64,000 nt of DNA from Orientallactaga sibirica. Its lineage: Eukaryota > Chordata > Mammalia > Rodentia > Dipodidae. The position numbers and the translations under genes are program-made. The DNA is taken from assembly GCA_036365145.1 (NCBI GenBank), contig JAEOAD010001942.1:1488001-1552000 (forward strand). The letters are read 5' to 3'. The notes below the pieces were generated by a model, which had not been told where the DNA came from, searched no databases, and saw nothing but the letters and a program-made list of their open reading frames with translations. This document shows, one piece after another, positions 12,520-24,410 of the stretch; within the stretch, counting starts at the first letter, position 1, and each line of letters starts with the position of its first letter.

Positions 12520-12875
12520 TTATTATTATTTTTTAATTGGCAGCTTCCTTAATTGTAGACAATATCCCATGGTATTTCCCTCCCCCCACTTTCCCCTTTG
12601 AAACTCCACTCTCCATCATATCCCCTCCCCCTCTCAATCAGTCTCTCTTTTCAGTTTGATGTCATCATCTTTTCCTCCTATTATGATGGTCTTGTGTAGG
12701 TAGTGTCAGGCACTGTGAGGTCATGGATATCCATTTTTTGTGTCTGGAGGAGCACGTTGTAAGGAGTCCTACTCTTCCTTTGGCTCTTACATTCTTTCTG
12801 CCCCCTCTTCTGCAATGGACCCTGAGCCTTGGAAGGTGGGTTTGAGATGTTTCAGTGCTGAGCACTCCTCTGTTA
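12520..12875 (-). repeat. L1 3'-UTR fragment, minus strand
   Basis: Reverse complement of roughly the last 350 bp of the 9155-10186 element, starting with its A/T-rich tail and the CCTCCCCC polypyrimidine box. Confidence 0.7.
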
Positions 12876-12967
12876 GAGTGAGGACCTCTTATACACTATT
12901 GTTGGGAGTGTAAACTTGCACAACTGCTATGGAAGAGCATAGAGGCTCCTCAAAAAAGTAAAACCAG

Positions 12968-13538
12968 GGCTGGGAGATGGACCCACGTAAGCCAGATGCA
13001 CAAAGTGGAGTTCCAGAGCTCATTTGCAGTGGCTGAAAGCCCTGATGCACCCATTCTCTCCCTCCCCCTCTCTCTCTCTTTTCCTTTCTCAAATAATCCT
13101 AATAAAAATAAAAAATATTTTTAAAATTCTATAACAGCCGGGCGTGGTGGCACACAACTTTAATCCCAGCATTTGGGAGGCAGAGATAGGAGGATCGCGG
13201 TGAGTTCAAGGCCAGCCTGAGATTACATAGTAAATAACAGATCAGCCTGGGCTAGAGTGAGACCATACCTCGAAAAACAACAACAACAAAAATTCTATAA
13301 CAATTTGAGAAAAAATTAAAACTCGTGCCTGGAGAGATGGCTCAGTGGTTAAAAGGTGCTTGCTCACAAAGCCTGACAGCATGGGTTCAATTCCCCAGTT
13401 CCCACATAAAGCCAGATGCACAAAGTGCTGCACATGTCTGGAGTTAGTTTGCAGGGGCAAGAGGCCCATTCACTCTGTTTGTCTATCTGTCTCCCTTCCT
13501 CTCTGTTTGCAAATAAATTAATAAAAATATTTTAAAAG
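12968..13538 (+). repeat. D-SINE (deleted), B1, D-SINE inside the old L1
   Basis: D-SINE 12968-13122 lacks the tRNA-like middle (GAGATGG joined to ACCCACGTAAG). B1 13137-13292 is flanked by TTCTATAACA duplications. D-SINE 13327-13538. Confidence 0.88.
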
Positions 13539-13540
13539 GG

Positions 13541-14450
13541 AGGGCTATAGAGATTGCTTGTTGGGCATTGCTAAACACGGGCTGGGACTGTGAGGAAGCT
13601 GGCCTGTGCTGCTGGACATGGCCGGGGACCTTGGGCTATGGGGTTGCAGCTGGCCTTATTGTCGGGAACCCACTCTGGTGAGGAGCTGGCCCTCCCTTCT
13701 CAAGGTTGTAGTGTGCCCCATCTTCGCTCAGAGTGGGCAGAACCGGCGGGCCCACCCCCCTTATCCCAAAAGCACCTGAACATTCCATAGTCAGGTTTTG
13801 CACCCCCCCACACACACACACAGTTCCTGACCTTGTGGCCAGCTGCCCAAGACACCCTTATATGGTAGTAAACAGTCTCCCTGCACCTGTAGCCATCCAA
13901 TATGTGGCTGAAGTCACGTAGCTTTTCCCACCACTTCTGTTATCTCTCTTGCAGCTTCTCCCTCGCAACTTCTGCCTTCCTACACCAGCCAATTAGATTG
14001 CAACCCACAAACCTTGTATCCAATCACCTTAAGCATCTGTATGTGCCTTCTCAACCTTTCTCAAGTGTTTATAAACCCACTCTGCTTTTGAATAAATGAG
14101 AGCACACTATCCTTCAGGCCTCCTGGGTGGTTCGTTGCCCTGCACACTCACCTGCTCCAAGACCCTGCTTCCCCTCAGCTCCTCCACGTCAGTGGCCAAT
14201 GACCCCTGGGAACAGCGAGGACCCACAATGGCTCATCAGTTAAGATGCTTGGCTACAGAGCCTAACGACCTGGGTTCAATTTCCCAGGACCCACGTAAAG
14301 CCAAATGCACAAGGTGGCGCGTGCACCTGGAGTTCCTTTGCAGTGGCTGGAGGCCCTGGTGTGCTCATTCTCTCTCTTTCTCTGTTTCTCTCTTTCTCTG
14401 CGAAACAAACAAACAAACAAACAAACAAACAAACAAACAAACAAACTAGA
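13541..14450 (+). repeat. D-SINE interrupted by a solo LTR
   Basis: The SINE head is at 13541-13558 and its continuation (CATCAGTTAAGATGCTTGG...) at 14228-14450, ending in an (ACAA)n tail at 14403-14446. The LTR landed inside the SINE A-box region. Confidence 0.85.
13559..14227 (+). mobile_element. Solo LTR of an ERV-class element
   Basis: 669 bp, starting TGTTGGG and ending CCCACA. TATAAA at 14070-14075 and AATAAA at 14091-14096 are placed as in a U3-R layout. Flanks ATTGCT (13553-13558) and ATGGCT (14228-14233) form a 6-bp target-site duplication with one mismatch, typical of class II (ERVK/IAP-like) integration. No internal retroviral sequence is present. The same LTR family occurs in reverse at 54952-55613. 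Confidence 0.85.
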
Positions 14451-14956
14451 TCCAGCTCTACCATTCTTGAGTATATACCAAATGAATCAAAGTAAGACTA
14501 CAGTAGAGATCCCTGCACACATATTCACTGCAGTGCTTTCACAATAGCCAAGCTATGGAATCAGCCTATGTGTCCCTCAATAGATAGATGGATGCAATAT
14601 GTATACACATCATGTTTTCACACACATACACAATGAAGTTATTTAGCCCGAAAGAAGCATGAAGTCCAATCATGTGCAGGAAAATGAATGGAATTGGAGA
14701 TTACTGTGTTAAGCTTAAAAACCTAGCCACAGAGAAACAAGTACAATACAATTTCCTATTTCCTCTCCTATGTGTAAACGTGCGGGACAAGGATGACCTG
14801 AAAGTGACAAAGAGACTAATAGGAAAGTGTAAGGAGATGAAGGGTAGAGGAGGAAGGGTATACTCAACACACTATTATGTGTGTATGGAAATGTCAGTAA
14901 AACCCACTACTTTGTACAATTAACAACTTAATTTTTATAAAAAAAAGAGTAGGGTG

Positions 14957-15182
14957 GGCTGGAAAGATGGCTTAGCAGTTAAGGTGCTTGCCTGCAAAGC
15001 CAAAGGACCTACGTTTGATTCCTCAGGACCTACAGAAGCCAGATGCACAGGTGGCGCAAGTGTCTGGAGTTTGTTTGCAATGGCTGGATGCGCTGGCACA
15101 CCCATTCTCTCTTCCTCTCTCTCCCTCTCTCTGCCTCTTTATCTGTCTCTCAAATAAATAAATAAAAACAAAAATGTTTTTA
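14957..15182 (+). repeat. D-SINE
   Basis: Complete copy with a (CTCT)n and AAATAAATAAATAAAAACA tail. Confidence 0.92.
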
Positions 15183-15221
15183 AAGAAGAGATGGTACCTT
15201 CCTGAGAAAAATGTATGTAGG

Positions 15222-15617
15222 GGCTGAAGTGATAGCTCAGTGATTAAGTGTGCTTCCTGCACAAGCATGAGGGTCTAGAGGGACCTGAGACTGCCTGAGT
15301 TCAACACTCTTAAATAGCTGGGCATGCCCACACATGCCTATAGCCCCAGTCCCACAGGGGAGTAGAGAGCCGAGAATCATCAGCGCCCACAGGCTCTGGA
15401 ATCAGTACAGAGACTCCAGCTCCAAATAAGACCAGTTGGAAAAGCAGTGGAGCTGGGCACCTGATGTCTGCTCCAGACATATACCCCGCTATAGGTGAGT
15501 ATATAGGGCAACACAGAGAAGAGAGAGATTGCGAGCAATGGGACACAGCACCTGGCATCTACTCCTGTCACAGTAGGCAATCCCCCCACATCCCACCACA
15601 GGTGAGTGTATGATGCA

Positions 15618-15652
<35 letters not shown>

Positions 15653-15660
15653 AAAGAAAT
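15222..15660 (+). repeat. B4-like SINE remnant with (CA)n
   Basis: An ID-like head (GGGCTGAAGTGATAGCTCAG) joined to old B1-like sequence, then two imperfect copies of about 75 bp (near 15455-15520 and 15548-15625), then (CA)n at 15619-15648. Confidence 0.5.
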
Positions 15661-15675
15661 AAAGAAAACAAAAGA

Positions 15676-16566
15676 TGAGCAGGAGATTGCTCAGTAGTTA
15701 AAGGCACTTGTTGCAAAGCCTGCTGACCTAGGTTCAATTTCCTCAGAACTCACAAAAAGCCAGATGCACTGAGTAGCATATGCATTTGAGTTTATTTGCA
15801 GCAGCAAGGGGCCCTGGCAGGCCAATTCACCACCCCCTCTCTGCCTCTTCTTGCAAATAATAAATATATATATTTAAAAAAAAAAAAGAAAATGGCTAGA
15901 GAGATTGTTCAGTGGTTAAGGCACTTGCCTGCAAAGCCTAACAACTCTAGTTCAATTTCCCCATACCCACGTAAAGGCAGATGCACAAGAGGAGGCATGA
16001 TGAGTTCCTTTCCAATGGCTAGAGACCCTGGCACACTTCCTCTCTCTCTCTGTTTCTCTTTTTCTCTCTCTCTCTCTCCCTCTTTCTCTCTCAGATAAAT
16101 AAATAAATAAATACATTTTAAAGTATTTATTTATTTATTTATTTATTTATCTGAGAGAGAAAGAGGCAGAGAGAGAGAGGCAGAGAGAGAATGGGCACAC
16201 CAGGGCCTCCAGCCACTGCAAACAAACTCCAGATGCATGCACCACCTTGTGCATCTGGCTTACATGGGTACTGGGGAAGTGAGCCTCGAACCAGGGTCCT
16301 TAGGCTTCTCAGGCAAGCGCTTAACCACTAAGCCATCTCTCCAGCCCCAATAAAATATTTTTTAATATTTTATTTTATTTATTTAGTTAGTTAGTTAGTT
16401 ATTAGAGAGAGAAAGAGGCAGATAGAGAGAAAGAGAGTGGGCATGCCAGGGCCTCCAGCCACTGCAAATGAACTCCAGACACGTGTGCCCCCTTGTGCAT
16501 CTGGCTTATATGGGTCCTTAGGCTTTGCAGGCAAACACCTTAACCACTAAGCCATTTCTCCAGCCC
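15676..16566. repeat. Four D-SINEs: (+)(+)(-)(-)
   Basis: Plus 15676-15875; plus 15893-16125; minus 16126-16347; minus 16352-16566 (with a TTAG repeat in its tail). The two middle copies meet tail to tail with almost no spacer. Confidence 0.92.
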
Positions 16567-16597
16567 AATAAAATATTTGTTAATAAAGAAAAACTCA

Positions 16598-16920
16598 CAG
16601 GCATAGTGCTGCATGTCTTTAATCCTGTCCCTTGGGAGACAGAGGTAGGAGGAGTGCAATGAGTTCTAGGCCACCCTGAGACTATGTACTGAATTCCAGA
16701 TCCATAAACCCCCCTACTCAAAAGAAAAAAGGAGAGATGGCTTAACAGTTAAGGTGCTTGCCTGTGAAGCCTAAGAACCCAAGTTTGATTCTCCAAGTCC
16801 CATGTAAACCAGATGCACAAGGTGGTGCATGCATCTGGAGTTCATCTGCAGTGGCTGGAGGCCCTGGCATGCCCACTCTCTCTCCCTTTCTCTTTGTCTC
16901 AAATAAACATAAATGAAAGA
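16598..16920 (+). repeat. Partial B1 and D-SINE
   Basis: B1-like 16598-16725 with a degenerate start; D-SINE 16730-16920 lacking the first GGGCT. Confidence 0.8.
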
Positions 16921-17159
16921 AAAACATATTTTTCTTATTTTTGCAAATCTAAATTAACTAAGGATTGACTAGAAATTAAAGAGAGTAGCTAACTTTAGGG
17001 AACAAATAGAAACAGGGTGGAGAGAATAAGGGAGGAGAAGTGGGCAAGCAAGGTATTGGGGGGAGTTGTATCTTTCTGAGTATACCTTTTTTATAGTTCC
17101 ATCTTTTAGAACCATGTTGAAATTCCAAATATTGAAAAATAATTATGTTAAAGAAAATT

Positions 17160-17905
17160 TGGCCATGTGTGGTGGCACACATCTTTAATCCCAGCACTTG
17201 GGAAGCAGAGATAAGAGGATCACTGTGAGTTGGAGACCAGCCTGGGACTACAGAGTGAATTCCAGGCCAGCCTGAGCTAGAATAAGAACCTACCTCTGAA
17301 AAAAAAATGATATATGCATGCAGTAGAGTATTATTCAGCCATAAAAAGGAATGGGTAGTGAGGTACATGATACATTATACATTATAAAGAGGCCTCAGGT
17401 GGGCGTGGTGGCACATGTCTTTAATCCCACTGCTCAGGAGGCAGAGGTAGGAGGATCACTATGAGTTTGAAGCCAGCCTGGGACTACATAGTAGTTCAGC
17501 CTGGCCTAGAGTGAGACCCTAACAAAAAAGGGCTGGAGAGATGGCTTAGTGGTTAAGGTGCTTGCCAGCAAAGCCAAAGGATTCAGGTTTGATTTCCCCA
17601 GTACCCATATAAAGCCGATGCACAAGGTGGTGCATGCATCTGGAATTCATTTGCAGTGGCTGGAGGCCCTGGTCCACCCATTCTTTCTGTCTATCTACCT
17701 CTTTCTTTCTTTCTCAAATAAATAATAAACCGGGTGTGATGGCATATGCCTTTAATCTCAGCACTTGGTAGGCAGAGGTAAGAGGATCGCCATGAGTTCG
17801 AGGTCACCCTGAGAATACAGAGAGAATTCTAGGTCAGCCTGGGTTAGAGTGAGACCCTACCTCAAAAAACAAAAATAAATAAATAAACAAAATATAAAAA
17901 AAATT
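17160..17905 (+). repeat. B1, B1, D-SINE, B1 inserted in the old L1
   Basis: B1 17160-17310; B1 17397-17528; D-SINE 17529-17727; B1 17728-17905, abutting the preceding D-SINE tail. Confidence 0.9.
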
Positions 17906-18094
17906 AAATAAAGAAGCCTCACAAACGTGATGTTAGATGAAAGCAGCCAGATATTCTATATTTATCTTCAAGCCATGTCTTGAATAGACACAGACAGAAA
18001 GCAAATTAGTGTTCATCAAATGCTGGAGGGAAGGATCATGTGGAAAAACTACAAAGAGGCGTGAGGTTTCTTTTGTTATTTTATGTATCCATTT

Positions 18095-18100
18095 ATTATT

Positions 18101-18151
<51 letters not shown>

Positions 18152-18539
18152 TTTGAGAGAGAAAGAAGCCGAGAGAGAGAGGGGAGAATGGACACACCAG
18201 GTCCTCTAGCCACTGCAGATGTACTCCAGCCACATGTACCACTTTGTGCATATGGCTTATGTGAGTCCTAGGGAATTGAACCTGGGTCCTTTGGCTTTGC
18301 AGGCAAATGCCTTAACTTCTAAGCCATCTCTCCAGCCCTTATTTTTTAAAAAGTTATTTATTTATTTGCAAGCATAGAGAGAGAGAGAGAATATGGGCAC
18401 ACCAGGGCCTCTTGGCACTGCAAGTGAACTCCAGATGCATGCAGCTTTATTTGGGGATTCAAACTCAGGCTGTCAGGATTTACAAACAATCACCTTTAAC
18501 CACTGAGCCATTTCTGCAGCCCCTTTTAAAAATAAAATT

Positions 18540-18578
<39 letters not shown>

Positions 18579-18940
18579 TTTGAGAGAGAGAGAGAGAATG
18601 AACATGACAGGGCATACAGACACTGCAAACGAACTGCAAGCACATGCACCATCTTGTGTATCTGGCTTACATGGGTTCTGAGGAATTGAACCTGGGTCCT
18701 TTGGCTTTGCAGGCAAGTGCCTTAACCGCTAAGCCATCTCTCCAGCCCATGCAGCCCCTTTTTTATTTAATTATTATTATTACTACTATTTTTTTGTCTG
18801 AAATTCACTATGTAATTTCAGGGTAGCCTCAAACTCATGGCAATCCTCCTACCTCTGTCTCCCAAGCACGGGGATTAAAGGCATGCACCACTACATCAGG
18901 TTTACTTTGGTTTTCTGAGGTAGGGTCTTATATAGATAGT
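18095..18940 (-). repeat. Three D-SINEs and B1 pieces, minus strand
   Basis: D 18095-18337 with (TTTA)n 18101-18153; D 18341-18523; D 18525-18748 with (TTTA)n 18537-18582; B1 remnants 18795-18900 and 18903-18940. Confidence 0.88.
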
Positions 18941-18978
18941 CTTATTTAATTATTTTTGAGTGACAAAAATTTTATGGA

Positions 18979-19490
18979 GGGCTGGAGAGACGGCTAGGCG
19001 GTTAAGGCATTTGCCTGCAAATCCAAAGGACCCAGGTTTGATTCCCCAGGATCCACATTAGCCAGATGCACAAGGTGACACATGCATCTGGAGTTTGTTT
19101 GCAGTGGCTGATAGCCCAGGCACACCCATTCTCTCCCTCAGCTTCTCTCCTTCTTTCTCTCTCTGTCAAAGAAAGAAAAAAAAGGAAGGGAGGGAGGGAG
19201 GGAGGGAGGGAGGGAGGGAGGAAGGAAGGAAGGAAGGAAGGAAGGAAGGAAGGAAGGAAGGAAGGAAGGAAGGAAGGAAGGGCTGGAGGGATGGCTTAGT
19301 GGTTAAGGCATTTGCCTGCAAAGCCAAAGAACCCAGGTTCAATTCCCCAGGACCCACATTAGCCAGATGCACAAGGGGGAGCATATGTCTGGAGTTTGTT
19401 TGCAGTGGTGGGAGGCCCTGGTGTGCCCATTCTCTCTCTCTCTTTCTCTGTCAAATAAATAAAAATAAAAATATTTTTAAAGAAAGAAGG
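18979..19490 (+). repeat. D-SINE pair around a (GGGA)n/(GGAA)n tract
   Basis: D-SINE 18979-19186, purine tract 19187-19279, D-SINE 19280-19490. TTTTATGGA occurs at 18970-18978 and again at 19500-19508, so the whole assembly lies within one target-site duplication. Confidence 0.88.
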
Positions 19491-19600
19491 AAGGAAAGAT
19501 TTTATGGAATTAGATAGTTGTGTGGCTGTACAGTCTAGTGAATATACTAATGCCCACTGAATGGTATGCACTAAAATGATGGATATGGAAATTGCATCTC

Positions 19601-19770
19601 AGGTTTTTATTTTGTTTTGGTTTGGTTTTTCAAGATAGGGTCTCCCTCTAGCTCAGGCTGACATAAAAACAACTAGCCACAAAAGTGGAAGGAATCCAAA
19701 ATCTATGCAAATGCTGTCCTCTGGCCTCCATGCATGCACATCCACATGTATGCACATATACATGTATGAC
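19601..19770 (-). repeat. B1 fragment and B4-like end
   Basis: Reverse B1 3' part 19601-19662. Then a segment to 19770 ending GTCCTCTGGCCTCCATGCATG, similar to B4 3' ends in plus orientation. Confidence 0.45.
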
Positions 19771-19996
19771 CACAGACAGAATTATTTTGTGAGTGTTCTA
19801 GGATTAAACAAACAAATAAACATCTTGTGGATAATGAGTCAGTCTTTTCCACTGTCAGAGGAGGGTCAGAAAAGGAAACAGGGGAGGGCAGACTTAATTT
19901 AGTAGTGTTGGACTGACACTGGAGGCATCAGAATGGATTTTTGATTTTTTTTTTTAACCTATAGGAAATGGTAGGCATAGAAATAATTTGACAAAG

Positions 19997-20412
19997 CCGG
20001 GCGTGGTGGTGCACACCTTTAATCCCAGCACTTGGGAGGCAGAGGTAAAAGGACTGCTGTGAGTTCAAGGCCACCCTGAGACTACATAGTGAATTCCAGG
20101 TCAGCCTGAGCTAGAGTGAGACCCTACCTCGAAACCCTCCCCCCACCAAAAAAAAAAAAAGAAAAGAAAAGGAAAAGAAAAGAAAAGAAATAATTTTCCA
20201 GGACTAGAGAGATTGCTCAGTGGATAAGGCACTTGCGTGCAAAGCCTAACAACCTGGGTTCAATTCCAGTACCCACATAGAGCCAGATGCACAAGGTAAC
20301 ATGTATCTGGAGTTCTTTTGCAGTGGCTGGAGGCCCTGGCACACACATTCTCTCTCTCTTCCTCTCTCTCCTTCCAAGTAAATGATCAATAAAAACACTT
20401 TAAAACATAAAT
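19997..20412 (+). repeat. B1 and D-SINE
   Basis: B1 19997-20190 with a GAAAA-rich tail; D-SINE 20203-20412. Confidence 0.92.
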
Positions 20413-20526
20413 AAACTAGCATCCCTTGAAGAAAGGTCTGACTCCAAAGCTTAAGTGGGGAACTACACAAGCCTAGAAGATTTTCTGGTACCAGAATATA
20501 AAGAATTACTCAAAAATTTGTGAGGG

Positions 20527-20690
20527 AGGCTGGGTGTGGTGGCACACGCCTTTAATCCCAGCACTCGGGAGGCAGAGGTAGGAGGATTGCCGAGAGTTCG
20601 AGGCCACCCTAAGACTACATAATTCCAGGTCAGCCTGAGCCAGAGTGAGACCCTACCTCAAAAAACTGAAAAACAAACAAAAAAAAAATT
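20527..20690 (+). repeat. B1 SINE
   Basis: Full body with a 5-bp deletion near CTACATAATTCCAGG. The flank AAAAATTTGTGAGG is repeated after the tail. Confidence 0.9.
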
Positions 20691-20989
20691 GTGAGGGGAG
20701 GCCACACTCTCTACGCTGCCTGATTTCTCCTGAATCTCCAACTGTTGGTGGGTTCCTCCTCAGTTTGGCCCAAGCCCAGCCTGGCTGAGCCAAGGGGAGA
20801 GTGCCCCCCATCCTAGCCCTTACTCTCTAGTTAGCTCCCACATGACAGGAGCTCTTTCTTTTCATTCTTGTCTCTCCAAGGTTTTCCCAGGCCCTCCACA
20901 TGGGATCTCTAGCCACATGGGTGCCTTTCCTTGGCTCTGTACTTCCCTCAATAAATATGATGATTTAATAATTAAAAAGAAAGAATTAT
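20691..20989. other. Unclassified segment, possibly an LTR fragment
   Basis: C/T-rich DNA ending CCCTCAATAAATATGATG, which resembles the polyadenylation end of an LTR or retro-element. Family not recognised. Confidence 0.3.
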
Positions 20990-21133
20990 CCAGGCATAGT
21001 GGTGCATGCCTCTAATCCTAGCACTCAGGAGGCAGAGGTAGGAGGATCACTGTAAGTTTGAGGGCACCCTGAGACTACATAGTGAATTACAGATCACCCT
21101 GAGTTAGAGTGAGACCCTACCTTGAAAAACCAA

Positions 21134-21165
<32 letters not shown>

Positions 21166-21350
21166 AAGAAAGAATTGTTCAAAAATGGCAGCGGTGGCCG
21201 GACATGGTGGCGCACGCCTTTAATCCCAGCACTTGGGAGGCAGAGGTAGGAGGATCGCCGAGAGTTCAAGGCCACCCTGAGACTACAGAGTGAATTCCAG
21301 GTCAGCCTGGACCAGAGTGAGACCCTACCTCAAAAAACAAAACAAAACAA
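20990..21350 (+). repeat. Two B1 SINEs
   Basis: 20990-21175 (A-rich tail with GAAAA repeats) and 21198-21350. Confidence 0.92.
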
Positions 21351-21494
21351 ACAAACAAAAAATGACAGAGGTATGTTGACACACAAAAAAAGGGGCAATG
21401 TGAGCATGCTCCCCCATGCTCAAAACAACAAAAACAAAAATGATTAAGTAAATAGATGAAGGAAAACGAACAACTCTCCTTTGAAGTAGAATTC

Positions 21495-21904
21495 TAGCCA
21501 GGCATGGTGGCACCGTTAATCCCAGCACTCGGGAGACAGAGATTGGAGGATTGCTGTGAGTTTGAAGCCAGCCTGGGACTACAAAGTAAGTTCCAGACTA
21601 GCCTGTGCTAGAGTGATACCCTACCTCAAAAGAAGAAAAACAAAAACAAAAACAAAAACAAAAACAAAAACAAAAACAAAAACAAAAACAAAAACTCCTA
21701 GGCTGGAGAGATGGCTTAGATGGCTTAGTGGTTAAGGTGCTTGCCTTCAAAGCCTAAGGATCCAGGTTTGATTCCTCAGCTGCACTAGGTGGCATATGTG
21801 TCTGGAGTTTGTCTACAGTGACTGGAGGCCCTGGCATGCCCATTCTCTCTCTCTCTGCTTCCTTCTTTCTTCCTTCCTTCCTTCCTTCCTTCCTTCCTTC
21901 CTTC

Positions 21905-21966
<62 letters not shown>

Positions 21967-21990
21967 GTCTCTTATAAATAAGTAAATAAA
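21495..21990 (+). repeat. B1 with (CAAAAA)n tail and D-SINE with (TTCC)n/(TTTC)n
   Basis: B1 21495-21695, the last 55 bp being CAAAAA repeats. D-SINE 21698-21990 has a duplicated ATGGCTTAG in its head and a 105-bp pyrimidine microsatellite at 21861-21966 replacing its (TC)n. Confidence 0.92.
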
Positions 21991-21999
21991 ATACTTTCC

Positions 22000-22432
22000 T
22001 TTTTTATATTGTACTTATTTATTTATCTGAGAGAAAGAGGCAGAGAGAGAGAGAATGGGCACACCAGGGTCTCCAGCCACTGCAAACAAACTCCAGATGC
22101 ATGCACTCCTTTGTGCACCTGGCTTACATGGGTCCTGGAGAATCAAATCGGGATCTTTTGGCTTTGCAGGCAAACGCCTTAACCACTAAGCCATGTCTCC
22201 AGCTCTAAAATATTTTCTTTCAAAAGCTCCCATTTAGAGCTGGAGATTTGGCTTAGGGGTTAGAGCACTTGCCTGTGAAGCCTAACGATCCAGGTTCGAT
22301 TCCTCAGTAAGCCAGATGCACAAGGGGCACATGTGTCTGGGTTCATTTGCAGTGGCTGGAGGCCCTGGTACACCCATTTCTCTATCTCTATCTGCCTCTC
22401 TCTCTCAAAATAAACAAATAAATAATTTTTTA
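22000..22432. repeat. D-SINE(-) and D-SINE(+)
   Basis: Reverse copy 22000-22206, then plus copy 22231-22432. The reverse copy is tail to tail with the preceding D-SINE. Confidence 0.9.
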
Positions 22433-22644
22433 AAGCTCATACTTAGCAAACACGTAGTTATTACTGTTGGGGGAGTCACCAAAGAATGCTACTTTTGTGG
22501 ACAAAGTTATAATAGGAAACAGGATATTTGTATCTCTCTGTAAGGAAGTTAAGAGTTATGAAGAGAACAGTATCAGTTTCACTAGAGAGACTTGGCAGTG
22601 ACCTAAGTTAAAAGTAAAAGGCAAGGAAAAGATGTGCCATTCTA

Positions 22645-23012
22645 GGGCTGGAGGGCAGCTCAGTGGTGGAGCACTTGCTTAGCACATATGTGTACCTGTG
22701 TAGCATGTACAAACAACAACAACAACCAGATGGCTCACTTAATAAAGTGCTTGCTCCACAAGCATTGAGGACCTGAGTTTGGATCCCTAGCACCCACATA
22801 AAAGCAGACATGGCCCAACATCAACCTCTGGCCTCTACATACATACACATATAACATGGAAAAAATATAAAAATAAGGCTGGGCTTAATGGCACACACCT
22901 TTAATCCCAGGAGGCTGAGGTAGGAGGATCACCATGAGTTCAAGGTGAGCCTGAGACTACACAGTAAATTCCAGGACAGCCTGGGCTAGAGGAAGACCCT
23001 ACATTATTTATA
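22645..23012 (+). repeat. ID-like element, B4/ID-like element, B1
   Basis: 22645-22705 is ID-like (AGCTCAGTGGTGGAGCACTTGCTTAGC). 22727-22870 has GAGGACCTGAGTTTGGATCC and CCTCTGGCCTCTACATACA as in B4. B1 22877-23012. Confidence 0.65.
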
Positions 23013-23043
23013 CATACATATATGTAAAATATGTATAAATAAT

Positions 23044-23480
23044 AGGGCTGGAGAGATTGCTCAGCAGTTAAGGTGTTTGCCTACAAAGCTTAATGACTCA
23101 GGTTCAATTCCCCAGTACCCACATAAAGCCAAATGCACAAGGTGACCCATGTGTGTGGAGTTCATTTGCAGCAGCTAGAGGGCTTGGCATGCCCATTCTC
23201 TTTCTCTCTCTATGCTTGCAAATAAATTAATGGATATATTTTTAAAGAAAAAATTTAAAAATCTACAGTAGAACAAAGCTGAAGTACACTAAGTAGATTT
23301 CAAAGCAAAAACTCTATTATAAACCAGGCGTGGTGGTGCACACCTTTAATCCCAGCACTCGGGAGGCAGAGGTAGGATGATTTTCAAGAGTTCAAGGCCA
23401 CCCTGAGACTACATAGTGAATTCCAGGTCAGCCTGGGCTAGAGTGAGACCCTGCCTCAAAAAACCAAAATTAAAAAAGAG
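23044..23480 (+). repeat. D-SINE and B1
   Basis: D-SINE 23044-23250; B1 23323-23480. Confidence 0.92.
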
Positions 23481-23686
23481 TAACTAATTCAGAAAATCGG
23501 TACCAGAGAAGTGGAACCGCCTGACCATGTCAGTCTTAGGTCTTTTGTTTGTTCATTTGGTTTTTCTTTGAAACTAGTGTTTGGAGTTGCAGACTAGAGA
23601 AGCCCTGGAATGCTGGAAGTAGAGCTGAATGAGTGATTTTGGTGGAAGCTTGCAAGATCAAAATGCTGACAGAAATATAGACAGTA

Positions 23687-24105
23687 GGGCTGGAGAGATG
23701 GCTTAGTGGTAAAGGCACTTGCCTTGCAAAACCTAACAACTGGAGTTCAATGTCTCAGTACCCACATAAAGCCAGATTCACAACGTGGTGCATGCATCTG
23801 GAGTTTATTTGTCTCTGTCTCTCTTCTCTTTATCTCTCTCTGCTTGAAAAAAAAATTTTTTTTTTAAAGAAAGAAATGTTGGCTGGAGAGATGGCTTAGA
23901 GGTTAAGGCATTTGCCTACAAAGCCAATGAACCCAGGTTTGATTCCCCAGGACTCACATAAGACAGATGCACAAGGTGGCATGCATCTGGAGTTCATTTG
24001 CAATGGCTAGAGGCCATGGAGTACCCATTCTCTCTATCTACCTCCTCTGTCTCTTTCTCTCTTAAATAAATAAATAAAAACATTTGAAAAAAAGAAAGAA
24101 AGAAA
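23687..24105 (+). repeat. Two D-SINEs
   Basis: 23687-23870 and 23881-24105. The phrase AAATATAGACAGTA occurs at about 23674-23687 and 24103-24116, suggesting that both lie inside one duplicated target. Confidence 0.9.
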
Positions 24106-24254
24106 TATAGACAGTAAAGATTGCTCCCATGAGATTTCAGGTAGGAATAGGAATGCTATTGGGAATTGGGGAATTACATTCTGGCAAAGAATCTATCAAC
24201 ATTCTACCCATATCCTAAAAATGTAAATGAGGCTGAATATAAAAGTCATTGCTT

Positions 24255-24410
24255 GCCGGGTGTGGTGGCTCATGCCTTTAATCCCAGCACTGGGGAGGCA
24301 GAGGTAGGAAGATTGCCGTGAGTTCGAGGCCACCCTGAGAATATAGAGTGAATTCCAGGTCAGCCTGGGCTAAGTGAGACCCTACCTCAAAAACAAAACA
24401 AAACAAAACA
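24255..24410 (+). repeat. B1 SINE with 14-bp target-site duplication
   Basis: AAAAGTCATTGCTT precedes (24240-24253) and follows (24410-24423) the element, marking a clean retrotransposition. Confidence 0.93.

Larger units (their letters stand above)
12890..14955 (+). repeat. Old L1 ORF2 3' end, split by later insertions
   Basis: Pieces at 12890-12967, 13123-13136, 13293-13326 and 14451-14955 follow the order of an L1 ORF2 C-terminus. They include the short direct TTCTATAACA repeat at a SINE insertion, CACAATAGCCAAG, and GGAAAATGAATGGAATTGG. Reading frames are destroyed. Confidence 0.7.
17311..19610 (+). repeat. Ancient L1 3' end scattered over 2.3 kb
   Basis: Fragments at 17311-17396 (TATTATTCAGCCATAAAAAG), 17906-18085 (GATGTTAGATGAAAGCAGCC, GACAGAAAGCAAATTAG), 18950-18978 and 19491-19605 (GGAATTAGATAGTTGTG, GAATATACTAATGCCCACTG) keep the order of old mammalian L1 3' UTRs. 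SINEs fill the gaps. Confidence 0.7.

Noticed and set aside
13327..13538. tRNA gene
   Set aside because: The D-SINE head has A- and B-box motifs but no cloverleaf or acceptor stem, as in all copies of this family.
17528..19490. Regularly recurring similar blocks resembling a CRISPR-like array
   Set aside because: The repeats are 150-230 bp SINEs with A-rich tails and target duplications in both orientations. This is mammalian DNA.
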